Below, piece after piece: positions 49,657 to 57,665 of a stretch of 64,000 bases of DNA. The DNA comes from Neglectibacter sp. X58 (GTDB taxonomy: Bacteria > Bacillota > Clostridia > Oscillospirales > Acutalibacteraceae), in the NCBI RefSeq assembly GCF_009936035.1, contig NZ_QWEO01000009.1, positions 1 through 64,000 of the forward strand, written 5' to 3'. The notes below the pieces were generated by a model. It worked only from the letters and a program-made list of their open reading frames with translations. It searched no databases and was not told the origin of the DNA. The translations under genes were made by a program, and so were the position numbers. Position 1 is the first letter of the stretch. Each line of letters begins with the position of its first letter.

Positions 49657-50334
49657 ATGCTGAAAAAATATTTGCAGGAGGGCTGTACGATCAAGGTGAT
49701 TGGGGACAGCCTTGCCGCGGGTTCGGGCAGTTCCGGCATGGTGCAGACCGGGGAACTGATTTTTGCCGACGCCATAGGCGCTTATTACCGCCGGGAGGCC
49801 CCCAGAAGCTGGTGGGGCCTGCTGCAAAAATACCTGCAGGAGCGGTATCCCAAAAGCAGGGTGGAAAACCGGGGCTGCGGCGGGGCCTTTTCCTGCCAGA
49901 TTGCAGAACAGCTTCCCCGGCTGGTTTCTCCGGAGGATCAGGTGGTGCTCCTGCTTTTCGGGGTGAATGACCGCAAGCGCCCAGAGGGCATGGAGGAGCT
50001 TGCCCGCAACGCCCCGGCTGTGCTGGAAAAGCTGGCGGCCCAGGGCAAATACGCGGTGTTGCTGACCCCTACTCCCTCCACGGCGGAAAACGAATATCTG
50101 CCCAACCGCCTGCACCATACGCCCCAGGTGGTGGAAATCCTGCGGGAAGCGGCGGGGAAGGCCCACGTGCCCCTGGTAGATCTGTACGGGGACACACAAG
50201 CGTACTTACAGGCCAATGGGCTTATTATAGACGATATTATTTTCGGGGAGGGCTGTAAAAACGACGGCCTGCATCCCGGAGACTTTTTGCAAAAGCTGAT
50301 GTTTGAAAGCGTTGTGAAGACGCTGGGAATTTAG
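49657..50334 (+). CDS. SGNH/GDSL-family hydrolase
   Basis: A 225-residue esterase-fold protein. Block I GDSLAAGSG carries the nucleophile Ser, block II Gly lies in NRGCGGAF, block III GVNDRK has the oxyanion Asn and block V DGLHPGDF has the Asp/His pair. No signal peptide, so it is cytoplasmic. ATG 49657 is eight bases after TAAGGAGG. It lies between recO and mutS2 in one likely operon; substrate unknown. Confidence 0.9.
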   Translation: MLKKYLQEGCTIKVIGDSLAAGSGSSGMVQTGELIFADAIGAYYRREAPRSWWGLLQKYLQERYPKSRVENRGCGGAFSCQIAEQLPRLVSPEDQVVLLLFGVNDRKRPEGMEELARNAPAVLEKLAAQGKYAVLLTPTPSTAENEYLPNRLHHTPQVVEILREAAGKAHVPLVDLYGDTQAYLQANGLIIDDIIFGEGCKNDGLHPGDFLQKLMFESVVKTLGI

Positions 50335-50342
50335 GAGAAAAT

Positions 50343-52697
50343 ATGGACAAAAATTACTGGGCCTTAGAGCTTGATAAAATTTTAGAGATGGTGGCTAAGG
50401 AAACCACCTGTGAGGACGGCGAGGCCTTGGCACGCTCCATAAAGCCCGCGTACACCCCGGGGGAGGTGCGCAGGCTTTTGGAGGAGACGGACGCGGCCTT
50501 TGTGCTCATGGCAAAGTTTGGCGCGCCCTCCTTTACCGGCATGAAGAACGTGACAAACGCCCTGCGCCGGGCACAGGCAGGGGGCGGCCTGGGGCTGCGG
50601 GAGCTGCTGGACATTGGCGGCACCTTGCGGGCCATCCGCTCTTTGCAGCAGTGGCACAGCAAAAACGCCGGAATGCACACAGTGCTTTCTCCCCGGTTTG
50701 ACATTTTAGCGCCCAACAAGCGCCTGGAGGAAAAGATTTTTACCTGCATCCAAAGCGAGGAAGAGGTGGCGGATGCCGCTTCCCCGGCCCTTGCCGCCAT
50801 CCGCCGGAAGATCCGGGGTGCGGCTGTGCGGGTGCGGGAGCAGCTTGACAAGCTTATCCACTCCCAAACCCACCAGAAGCACCTGCAGGAGGCCATTGTC
50901 ACCCAGCGGAGCGGGCGGTACGTGGTGCCTGTAAAGGCGGAGTTCAGAGGGGAGGTGCCGGGCCTTGTCCACGACACCTCTGCCAGCGGGCAGACTGTGT
51001 TTGTGGAGCCTATGAGCGTGGTGGAGCTGAACAATGAAATCCGGGTGCTGCGGTCTGACGAGCAGGAGGAAATCAGCCGCATCCTGCTGGAGCTTTCTGG
51101 GGAGGCCGGGGACTTTGCCGACTCCCTCATTGAAAGCTACCAGTTTGCTGTGCAGTTAAACGTGATTTTCGCCAAGGCACAGCTTGCTTACCGCATGAAG
51201 GCTGTGGTGCCGGAAATTGACGAAAAGGGCCGGACAGACCTGCACAGCGCCCGCCATCCCTTGATAGCTAAGGAGAAGGTGGTGCCCACAGACATCGCCC
51301 TGGGGCAGGATTTCGACGCCCTGATTATCACAGGCCCCAACACAGGCGGCAAAACCGTGGCCCTGAAAACTCTGGGGCTTTTAACCCTGATGGCTATGTG
51401 CGGGCTGATGATCCCCGCCGGGGAGGGCAGCCGCCTGCCTGTGTACAGGCACATCCTGGCGGATATCGGAGACGAGCAGAGCATTGAGCAGAGCCTTTCC
51501 ACCTTTTCCGCCCACATGGTGAATATCATCCGCATTCTGGACGTGGCAGACGGGGAAAGCCTGGTGCTTTTGGACGAGCTGGGGGCGGGTACGGATCCGG
51601 TGGAGGGGGCGGCCCTGGCTACCGCCATCATTGAGGAACTGCGGCGCAAAGGCGTGCGCCTGGCCTGCACCACCCATTACGCAGAGCTGAAAAGCTATGC
51701 CCTGCAGACGGACGGCGTGGAAAATGCCTGCTGCGAATTTGACGTGGAAAGCCTGCGGCCCACCTACAGGCTGCTTATCGGCGTGCCGGGGAAATCCAAC
51801 GCCTTTGCCATCTCCCGCCGCCTGGGGCTGGAGGGGCGCATTGTAGACCGGGCCGGAGAGCTGGTGAACGAGGAAAACAGCTCCTTCGAGCAGGTGATAG
51901 AGCGGCTGGAGGAGCGCCGCCGGGAAATGGAAAACGAACTGGAGGCCGCCCGGAAGGCGGCCCGGCAGGCCCGGGAAACCATGCGCCAAAGCGAGGCCCG
52001 GCAGGCGGAGGCAGGCCAGCGGGCCAAGCGGGAAATCGACCAGGCCCGGGAAGAGGCTTCCCGGATTGTGCAAAAAACGCGCCAGCAGGCCGACGCCCTC
52101 CTAAACGAGCTGGACGAGCTGCGCCGCCAGCAGAACAAGGCCCTTTCCGCAGAGCAGAAGGCAAGGCTGCGCTCTGGCCTGCGGGAGCTGGAATCCTCTG
52201 CGGATCCAGTGCGCAAGCGGCGCAGGGATGACTACCAGCTTCCCAGGGAACTGCGGCCTGGGGACAGCGTGGTGATTTTCGATATCGACAAGGCCGCCAC
52301 TGTGCTGGAGGCCCCCAAGGACGGGCAGGTGCTGGTGCAGGCGGGCATTATCAAAACCCGGGTGCAGGTGGAAAACCTGCGGCTTTCCGGGGAGGGCCAG
52401 AAGGCCAAGGCAAAGCCGGGGCGCTCTGTTACAAAAAATGTCTCCGCGCCGGAAATTGCCACCAGCCTGGATTTGCGGGGCATGAACGTGGAGGAGGGCC
52501 TGATGGAGGTGGACGCCTTCCTGGACAGGGCGGCCCGCTCCCATGTGCCCCAGGTGACCATCATACACGGCAAGGGCACCGGAGTGCTCCGGGCCGCTGT
52601 GCAGCAGCATTTGCGCCGCTGCTCCCAGGTGAAAAGCTTCCGGCTGGGCGCCTTTGGCGAGGGCGAAAGCGGCGTAACCGTGGTGGAAATGAAATAA
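50343..52697 (+). CDS. mutS2: Endonuclease MutS2
   Basis: A 784-residue protein. MutS-type core and lever domains come first, then ATPase motifs GPNTGGKTVALKTLG (Walker A), LVLLDELGAGTDP (Walker B) and TTHYAELK. A long coiled coil (about residues 515-630) and a C-terminal Smr nuclease domain with LDLRGMNVEEG and HGKGTGVLR follow. It is implicated in collided-ribosome rescue and suppression of recombination. ATG 50343 follows AGGAG by four bases. Confidence 0.96.
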   Translation: MDKNYWALELDKILEMVAKETTCEDGEALARSIKPAYTPGEVRRLLEETDAAFVLMAKFGAPSFTGMKNVTNALRRAQAGGGLGLRELLDIGGTLRAIRSLQQWHSKNAGMHTVLSPRFDILAPNKRLEEKIFTCIQSEEEVADAASPALAAIRRKIRGAAVRVREQLDKLIHSQTHQKHLQEAIVTQRSGRYVVPVKAEFRGEVPGLVHDTSASGQTVFVEPMSVVELNNEIRVLRSDEQEEISRILLELSGEAGDFADSLIESYQFAVQLNVIFAKAQLAYRMKAVVPEIDEKGRTDLHSARHPLIAKEKVVPTDIALGQDFDALIITGPNTGGKTVALKTLGLLTLMAMCGLMIPAGEGSRLPVYRHILADIGDEQSIEQSLSTFSAHMVNIIRILDVADGESLVLLDELGAGTDPVEGAALATAIIEELRRKGVRLACTTHYAELKSYALQTDGVENACCEFDVESLRPTYRLLIGVPGKSNAFAISRRLGLEGRIVDRAGELVNEENSSFEQVIERLEERRREMENELEAARKAARQARETMRQSEARQAEAGQRAKREIDQAREEASRIVQKTRQQADALLNELDELRRQQNKALSAEQKARLRSGLRELESSADPVRKRRRDDYQLPRELRPGDSVVIFDIDKAATVLEAPKDGQVLVQAGIIKTRVQVENLRLSGEGQKAKAKPGRSVTKNVSAPEIATSLDLRGMNVEEGLMEVDAFLDRAARSHVPQVTIIHGKGTGVLRAAVQQHLRRCSQVKSFRLGAFGEGESGVTVVEMK

Positions 52698-52715
52698 GCA
52701 GCCGCTATCCCATAC

Positions 52716-52748
52716 AAAAAGCACGCCTTTTCATAAGGCGTGCTTTTT
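52716..52748. terminator. Bidirectional terminator after mutS2
   Basis: AAAAAGCACGCCTT pairs with AAGGCGTGCTTTTTT around a short loop. It ends both mutS2 and the convergent CDF gene. Confidence 0.92.
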
Positions 52749-52764
52749 TGCTGCGGGAAAACCG

Positions 52765-53928
52765 TTACCGGCTCTCCCTGTCCATGTTCACCACCACCCG
52801 GTAGGAGGGGTCAAGGCCTTCCACAGCCCCGCAGATGGCTTTCCTGATTTCTCCGTCCGGCTTTTCCAGGGAAAAGGGCACTGCCGCGTCAAAGACAATG
52901 TTGGAGTGGGTGACGCCCCACACCACCCGGAAGTCGTGGATGGAAGCTTCCGGGCAGGCCAAGGCCACCACCTCCCGCACCTGCTCCTTTAAGCCGTTGG
53001 TGCGGGGATCCCCTGTCACCACAGGATCCAGATGGATAACCAGGTGGATTCCCTCCTGCTTCAGAAAATCCCGCTCGATGTTGTCGATAATGTCGTGGCT
53101 GATAAGGATGTCTGTTTCCGCCGGCACCTCGCAGTGGACAGAAGCGAAGCATTGGCCTGCCCCATAGTTGTGTACGGTCAAATCATGCAGCCCGATAACC
53201 CCTTCATAGGACAGGATACGGGTGTAAATAGACTTCACTAGTTCCGGATCCGGGGCCATGCCCAGCAGGGGGTTCCCGGTTTCCAGAATTAGCCGCACGC
53301 CGGAAACTGTAATGAACACCGCCACCAGCAGCCCCAAAAAGCCGTCCAGGTTATAGCCGCTCACCTGGGTGATAACCGCCCCCAGCAGCACTGCCAGGGT
53401 GGAAATCACATCGTTGCGGCTGTCGTCTCCTGTGGCGCACAGGGCCTCGCTGCGGAGCTTTTTCCCCACAGTTTTGTAGAAAAGGCACTGCCACAATTTC
53501 AAGAGGACGGAGAAAACCAGGATGCCCAGGGTGAGGGGCGTAAACGTGGTGCCCTCTGGTTCCCGGATTTTGCCGATGGAGGTGAACCCAAGCTGCAGGC
53601 CTAAAAACAACACGATAAAGGACACGGTTACCCCGCAGAGGTATTCCATCCGGGCATGGCCAAAGGGATGCTTTTCATCCGCAGGCTTTCCCGCCAGCCG
53701 GAAGCCCACCAGCATGATGATGGAGGAGCCGGAGTCGGTCAGGTTGTTCACAGCGTCCGCCAGCACGCCTACGCTATGGGACAAAAGCCCAGCCAGCAGC
53801 TTCACCGCGAATAAAAGCAGGTTGGTGGCAACCCCCACAGCCCCGGCTGCCTTTCCTGCGTCCTGCCGCACCTGGGGGTTGTCAAACTGCCCATAGCCTC
53901 TCACCAAAAATCCCATAAAGCTGTCCAT
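52765..53928 (-). CDS. Cation diffusion facilitator transporter
   Basis: A 387-residue CDF protein. Six membrane spans include the metal-site motifs HSVGVLADAVNNLTDSGSS and GDDSRNDVIST. The 90-residue cytoplasmic dimerisation domain is followed by a further C-terminal segment of the kind seen in MntE/YeaB-like members. It would export divalent metal such as manganese, iron or zinc. ATG at 53928 is seven bases after AAAGGAG. Confidence 0.93.
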   Translation of the reverse strand: MDSFMGFLVRGYGQFDNPQVRQDAGKAAGAVGVATNLLLFAVKLLAGLLSHSVGVLADAVNNLTDSGSSIIMLVGFRLAGKPADEKHPFGHARMEYLCGVTVSFIVLFLGLQLGFTSIGKIREPEGTTFTPLTLGILVFSVLLKLWQCLFYKTVGKKLRSEALCATGDDSRNDVISTLAVLLGAVITQVSGYNLDGFLGLLVAVFITVSGVRLILETGNPLLGMAPDPELVKSIYTRILSYEGVIGLHDLTVHNYGAGQCFASVHCEVPAETDILISHDIIDNIERDFLKQEGIHLVIHLDPVVTGDPRTNGLKEQVREVVALACPEASIHDFRVVWGVTHSNIVFDAAVPFSLEKPDGEIRKAICGAVEGLDPSYRVVVNMDRESR

Positions 53929-53974
53929 ACCCTGTCTCCTTTTCCAAAAAGCGCCTGCTGACATCCTATGCGCT

Positions 53975-54502
53975 TTATACCAAAATATTCCCTCCAGCGC
54001 AGTCGATAGCCACCAGCAGGGGGAAATCCTTTAACACCAGCCGTTTTACAGACTCACAGCCCAAGTCTTCAAAGGCAATCACTTCCGCGCTTTCAATGCA
54101 CCGGGCCGCCAAGGCTCCGGCCCCGCCAATAGCGCACAGGTATACCGCGCCGTTTCGCTCTATAGCCCGGCAGACCTCTTCGCTGCGCTTGCCCTTGCCA
54201 ATCATGCAGGCAAGGCCCAAATCCAGCAGCCGGGGGGTGTAGGGATCCATCCGGCTGCTGGTGGTTGGCCCGCAGGATCCGATGGGAAGCCCCTCCGGGG
54301 CGGGGGTCGGCCCCGCATAGTAGATGGACGCGCCCTTTATGGGATAGGGCGGCTCTTCCCCCCTGTCCAGCATTTCGCAGATGCGTTTGTGGGCCGCGTC
54401 CCGGCTGGTGTAAGCCACCCCGGAGAGCAGCACCCGCTGCCCTGCCCGCAGGGTGCGGGCCTTTTCCGGCAGATCTTTTGTGTCAAGCCTGATATCTTCC
54501 AT
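53975..54502 (-). CDS. Fumarase/tartrate dehydratase class I, beta subunit
   Basis: A 175-residue swivelling-domain subunit. Family blocks: GQRVLLSGVAYTSRDAAHKR, YAGPTPAPEGLPIGSCGPTTSSRMD, ARCIESAEVIAFEDLG. In two-subunit enzymes the partner alpha subunit carries the iron-sulfur cluster and is normally encoded next door; none is found in this window. ATG at 54502 has GAGGGAG upstream. It may pair with a distant alpha gene or have another dehydratase role. Confidence 0.87.
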   Translation of the reverse strand: MEDIRLDTKDLPEKARTLRAGQRVLLSGVAYTSRDAAHKRICEMLDRGEEPPYPIKGASIYYAGPTPAPEGLPIGSCGPTTSSRMDPYTPRLLDLGLACMIGKGKRSEEVCRAIERNGAVYLCAIGGAGALAARCIESAEVIAFEDLGCESVKRLVLKDFPLLVAIDCAGGNILV

Positions 54503-54555
54503 AGGTTCTCTCCCTCTGTTGTTTTCTTTATCCAACTGTTTTATAGTTAACACAT

Positions 54556-54634
54556 TTCAAAAGAGGTACTACATCTCTTTTGAATTGAGTGGCGTAGCTG
54601 CCCAGTTTGAAAATCGGGATATTCCGATTTTCAA
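54556..54634. other. Two tandem hairpins between the RpiB-like and fumarase genes
   Basis: Hairpin 1: TTCAAAAGAG/CTCTTTTGAA (54556-54565 with 54575-54584). Hairpin 2: TTGAAAATCGG/CCGATTTTCAA (54607-54617 with 54624-54634). On the minus strand hairpin 2 overlaps the stop of the RpiB-like gene. No long T-tract is present. Confidence 0.65.
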
Positions 54635-55260
54635 GTGTGTTTACTATATAGCCCCTGCAGAAAGTTCCCGCAGCCATGCTGTAAGATAAACTCTATGACG
54701 TTTTTCCTCTTTCTGGCCTTTTCCATCAGCCCGGCAGGATATTCGGCAAAGCAATCCGGCCCCCGCTTCGTAATGGCATTAAGTTTTTGCAGCAGGACTG
54801 TGTCCCTCTGCTTCCGCTGTGCATCCTCCGGCGGATACCCGCAGCCAAAGGCCCCGTCAAACAGCTTCTCCAGGGTAAGTTCCAGGTTCAATTCCCCCAG
54901 CCAGCCAAAGCCCAGCCCCAGGGGCAGGGAGGCGGCATTCCCTCCGTTAATCCGCCCGAAAAGGAACGCGTCCTGGGGTGTGGGCACGTAACCGCACAGC
55001 ACACCGGGCAGGCTGTTGCAACAGAGCATCATTCCCTGGCCGGAGGAGCACCCAGTCACCACAAAGTCCACTGCCCCAGAGCACAGAAGCAAGCTTATCA
55101 GCACCCCTGTTTCCACATAGGAATATGTCTCGTCCTCCTCTGGGAATATCCCAAAGTTTACCGCCTCATGGCCCCGCTTTTCTGCCGCCTGCCGGGTGCA
55201 GGCTTCAAGAAGCCTGTTTTTCTCCTTTTGAGAGCTTGCCTGTATCACGCCAACTTTCAT
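54631..55260 (-). CDS. RpiB/LacA/LacB-family sugar-phosphate isomerase-like protein
   Basis: A 209-residue protein. The core resembles ribose-5-phosphate isomerase B: KVGVIQASSQKEKNRLLE, GHEAVNFGIFPEED, the active-site loop TGCSSGQGMMLCCNS, and INGGNAASLPLG. The usual enzyme has about 145-150 residues; here a ~60-residue C-terminal helical extension follows. The usual catalytic Cys of the loop is present. ATG at 55260 follows GGAGG by eight bases. Substrate not determined. Confidence 0.85.
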   Translation of the reverse strand: MKVGVIQASSQKEKNRLLEACTRQAAEKRGHEAVNFGIFPEEDETYSYVETGVLISLLLCSGAVDFVVTGCSSGQGMMLCCNSLPGVLCGYVPTPQDAFLFGRINGGNAASLPLGLGFGWLGELNLELTLEKLFDGAFGCGYPPEDAQRKQRDTVLLQKLNAITKRGPDCFAEYPAGLMEKARKRKNVIEFILQHGCGNFLQGLYSKHT

Positions 55261-55277
55261 ATGCTTGCCTCCGGAAA

Positions 55278-55313
55278 AAGCGGCGGCCCCGCCTGTTCGG
55301 CTGCGGGGCCGCC
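55278..55313 (-). terminator. Terminator after the VOC gene
   Basis: GGCGGCCCCGC/GCGGGGCCGCC with a ten-base loop; on the minus strand it is followed by GCTTTTTCC. Confidence 0.85.
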
Positions 55314-55336
55314 TATGTATACTGTGTTTCTGCCGT

Positions 55337-55723
55337 TTACTTTTCCCAGAACAGTTCGATTTCCTCATTCACAGGACCCATAAAGAAAGCAATGCGGATG
55401 GGCTTGCCGCCCAACTCCAGATCCGCCGGCTCCTTGGTGACTTTATAGCCCTGTTCCCGCACCTTTGCAATAATCTCGTCCACTTTGTCGGTGGCAAAGG
55501 CGATGTGGGCCAAAGGCCCTCCGGCAGGGGTTTCCCTTTCGCCGCTTAAAATCTCCATGCAGGTATTGTCCCCGCAGGAAACCATCAGGCAGGGCCGGGC
55601 TTCGTCGCCCCATTTCATTTTGACTTCCATGCCCAGCAGGCCAGTGTACAGCTCCACAGTTTTCTGATACTGCTCCTCTGTAGGTTTCACCGCGATGTGG
55701 TGTACGCCGTTTAACATGCTCAT
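55337..55723 (-). CDS. VOC-superfamily (glyoxalase-fold) protein
   Basis: A 128-residue protein with paired beta-alpha-beta-beta-beta modules: GVHHIAVKPTEEQYQKTVEL, YTGLLGMEVKMKWGD, LAHIAFATDKVDEIIAKV and the C-terminal ligand region GPVNEEIELF. It resembles lactoylglutathione lyase and methylmalonyl-CoA epimerase. ATG at 55723 is eight bases after GGGAGG. Specificity unknown. Confidence 0.85.
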   Translation of the reverse strand: MSMLNGVHHIAVKPTEEQYQKTVELYTGLLGMEVKMKWGDEARPCLMVSCGDNTCMEILSGERETPAGGPLAHIAFATDKVDEIIAKVREQGYKVTKEPADLELGGKPIRIAFFMGPVNEEIELFWEK

Positions 55724-55766
55724 GAAAAATTCCTCCCAAAACAGAATCGTGAAACTTGTTATAACA

Positions 55767-55791
55767 AAGGGATCGCACGCGGCGATCCCTT
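55767..55791 (-). terminator. Terminator after ftsZ
   Basis: AAGGGATCGC/GCGATCCCTT with a five-base loop; on the minus strand TTTGTTATAA follows. Confidence 0.8.
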
Positions 55792-55814
55792 CCTATCAGG
55801 TTTTTACATAGGGC

Positions 55815-56987
55815 TTATTTCCGGTTGAAAATGGACATAATGTCCGTAAAGGTATCGTCATCGTCAATCACGGCCGGATCCACCCGAGGCTCTGCTGCGG
55901 AGCGCATGGGCACTGTGCGGGTGGGGGAAGAGGAGACAGGGGCCGGGGCAGGAGCCGCCGCGGGGTTGCCCCCCAGGAAATCCTCGTCCAAATCCAAGTC
56001 CAAAGCGGGCTTGGGACGTTCGCCGTTCATGCCGTCAAAGCCTGTGGCAATAACAGTGACGTTCATCTCGTCGTCCATGCTCTCGTCAAAGGTAGCGCCC
56101 CAGATAATATTGGCGCTTTCGTGGGCGCGCTCGGTGACAATCTGGGAAGCGGTGTCGATTTCGTCCAAAGCAATGTCGGGGGAGGAGGTGATGTTGATGA
56201 TAACACCCTTGGCCCCGGAAATCTTTGTTTCCAGCAGGGGGCTGGAGATGGCGGCCATGGCAGCCTGGGCGGCCTTGTCCTTGCCGCCGGCATGGCCTGT
56301 GCCCATGTGGGCATAGCCTGCGTTCTGCATAACAGACTTCACGTCCTCGAAGTCCAGGTTTACAATGCCGGGAAGCTGTATCAGATCGGAAATGCTCTGC
56401 ACGCCCTGGCGCAGCACATCATCGGCAATAATAAAGGCGTTTGCCAGGGTAATGCGCTCCTCGCTTACAAGCTTCAGGCGCTCGTTGGGGATAACCACCA
56501 GGGAGTCTACATGCTCCCGCAAAGCGGCAATGCCCTGCTCGGCCTGCTCCATGCGCCTGCGGCCCTCAAAGGCAAAGGGCTTTGTGACAATGCCTACCGT
56601 CAGCGCCCCCAGCTCCCGGGCAATGCGGGCCACAATGGGAGCCGCGCCTGTGCCGGTGCCGCCGCCCATGCCTGCCGTGATGAACACCATATCCGCGTCT
56701 TTTAAAACGTTTGTAATCAGTTCCCGGCTCTCCTCGGCAGCCTTCTCGCCAATTTCCGGCTTGGAGCCTGCGCCCCTGCCGCTTGTAAGCTTCTCGCCAA
56801 GCTGCACCTTCACAGAGGCCTGGGAGCGCTGCAGGGCCTGCTTGTCCGTATTCATGCACACCAGTTCCACGCTGCGCACCCCGGCGCTTGCAATGCGGTT
56901 GACGGCATTGCCGCCGCCGCCGCCCACACCTACAACTTTTATGGTCTGAGGGGTTTCGTCTAACAGGTTGTCAACTTCAAAAGGCAT
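55815..56987 (-). CDS. ftsZ: Cell division protein FtsZ
   Basis: A 390-residue tubulin-like GTPase. [22 protein letters not shown] (tubulin signature), [16 protein letters not shown] and the T7 loop [11 protein letters not shown] are all intact. The linker after about residue 315 is Ala/Pro-rich, and the C-terminus is [13 protein letters not shown] rather than a classical DIPxF(L/I) peptide. ATG at 56987 follows GAGGAGG. It is outside a dcw cluster and monocistronic, with an upstream region full of family A repeats. Confidence 0.97.
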   Translation of the reverse strand: MPFEVDNLLDETPQTIKVVGVGGGGGNAVNRIASAGVRSVELVCMNTDKQALQRSQASVKVQLGEKLTSGRGAGSKPEIGEKAAEESRELITNVLKDADMVFITAGMGGGTGTGAAPIVARIARELGALTVGIVTKPFAFEGRRRMEQAEQGIAALREHVDSLVVIPNERLKLVSEERITLANAFIIADDVLRQGVQSISDLIQLPGIVNLDFEDVKSVMQNAGYAHMGTGHAGGKDKAAQAAMAAISSPLLETKISGAKGVIINITSSPDIALDEIDTASQIVTERAHESANIIWGATFDESMDDEMNVTVIATGFDGMNGERPKPALDLDLDEDFLGGNPAAAPAPAPVSSSPTRTVPMRSAAEPRVDPAVIDDDDTFTDIMSIFNRK

Positions 56988-57027
56988 TTCATTTCCTCCT
57001 CGGCTTTTTCTCAAAAACATACCATTC

Positions 57028-57041
57028 GCACCCGGGTGCGT
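57028..57041. promoter_or_regulatory. 14-bp perfect palindrome upstream of ftsZ
   Basis: CGCACCCGGGTGCG lies 41 bases before the ftsZ start codon, just downstream (on the minus strand) of a TATAAC-like -10 element. It could be an operator; no regulator is identified. Confidence 0.45.
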
Positions 57042-57225
57042 TATACTAAAAGCAGGCTGTTCGCCTTAACACAAAAGCCATTTACCCAGTTCTCTTGATA
57101 TAATCTATCACTTTCATGGCGAAATTTCAAGGAAATTCTGCAAAAAAGCCCCCGGCCCTTTAGGAAAATTCAAAATCAGCACAATATGTAGTGGCGTATT
57201 ATTTTTCACAACAAGGAAAAAAGCG

Positions 57226-57278
57226 CCGCAGGGGCAGTTTTCAATCAAATATAATAGCTTGGAGCTATTATACCATAA
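57226..57278 (+). repeat. Family A promoter-palindrome, copy 4
   Basis: GCAGGGGCAGTTTTCAATCAA, then ATAATAGCT-TGG-AGCTATTAT, then ACCATA. The stem is perfect over nine pairs. Confidence 0.8.
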
Positions 57279-57330
57279 GCGCAAAGCGCGTTGGTATTTG
57301 CCCATCGCCCGTCTGACTGGAGGGAAGAAC

Positions 57331-57381
57331 TGGGCGGGGCAATTTCAATCAAGTATAATAGCCTGTGGCTATTATACCATA
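57331..57381 (+). repeat. Family A promoter-palindrome, copy 5
   Basis: GGGCGGGGCAATTTCAATCAAG, then TATAATAGCC-TGT-GGCTATTATA (57354-57376), then CCATAA. A perfect ten-pair stem with TATAAT readable on both strands; the best consensus copy. Confidence 0.85.
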
Positions 57382-57463
57382 ACCTTATCCGGAGTTCCCG
57401 ATACCCCTGCGAAGCAGGGGGCGAACGCTGTGCGCGAGAGGGATACTCCCAAGTGTTCGTCAG

Positions 57464-57483
57464 AACACATTATACCATGAATC
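57464..57483 (+). repeat. Family A fragment (right end only)
   Basis: CATTATACCATGAATCTCC matches the right end of copy 1 (ATTATACCATGAATTTCC) except one base; the left arm is missing. Confidence 0.55.
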
Positions 57484-57589
57484 TCCCCGTCCTGCAAGGG
57501 ACGAAGGCCATTTTGCCAAAAAGTTTCAGGATTTCCTTTTGCCCCCTGGCCCTTTCCCGGCGTCCGGGCACTCCCTCTGCCGGATCCCC

Positions 57590-57618
57590 TTGACAGAGCC
57601 TCCTGCAAATGATACACT
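57590..57618 (+). promoter_or_regulatory. Promoter of the GPH transporter gene
   Basis: TTGACA, 17-base spacer, TACACT. Confidence 0.75.
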
Positions 57619-57665
57619 TTTCCTGTTTGAAAGCCGGTGCTGTTCGGTGCCGGAGAAAATGGGGG

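Larger units (their letters stand above)
56988..57665. other. Repeat-rich non-coding region between ftsZ and the sugar transporter
   Basis: About 680 bases with no convincing gene. It contains the palindrome CGCACCCGGGTGCG (57028-57041), two full and one partial family A repeat, the small hairpin CCCCTGCGAAGCAGGGG (near 57402-57418) and a promoter at 57590. Short open frames run through the repeats and lack ribosome sites. Confidence 0.75.

Noticed and set aside
57226-57483. CRISPR array suspected from repeated ~50-bp units
   Set aside because: Only two full copies and one fragment with irregular spacing, other copies scattered over the window, promoter-like content and no cas genes.
57259-57593. 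Small open frames in the ftsZ-transporter gap
   Set aside because: They read through the palindromic repeats, have no ribosome sites, and the hydrophobic residues come from repeat sequence.
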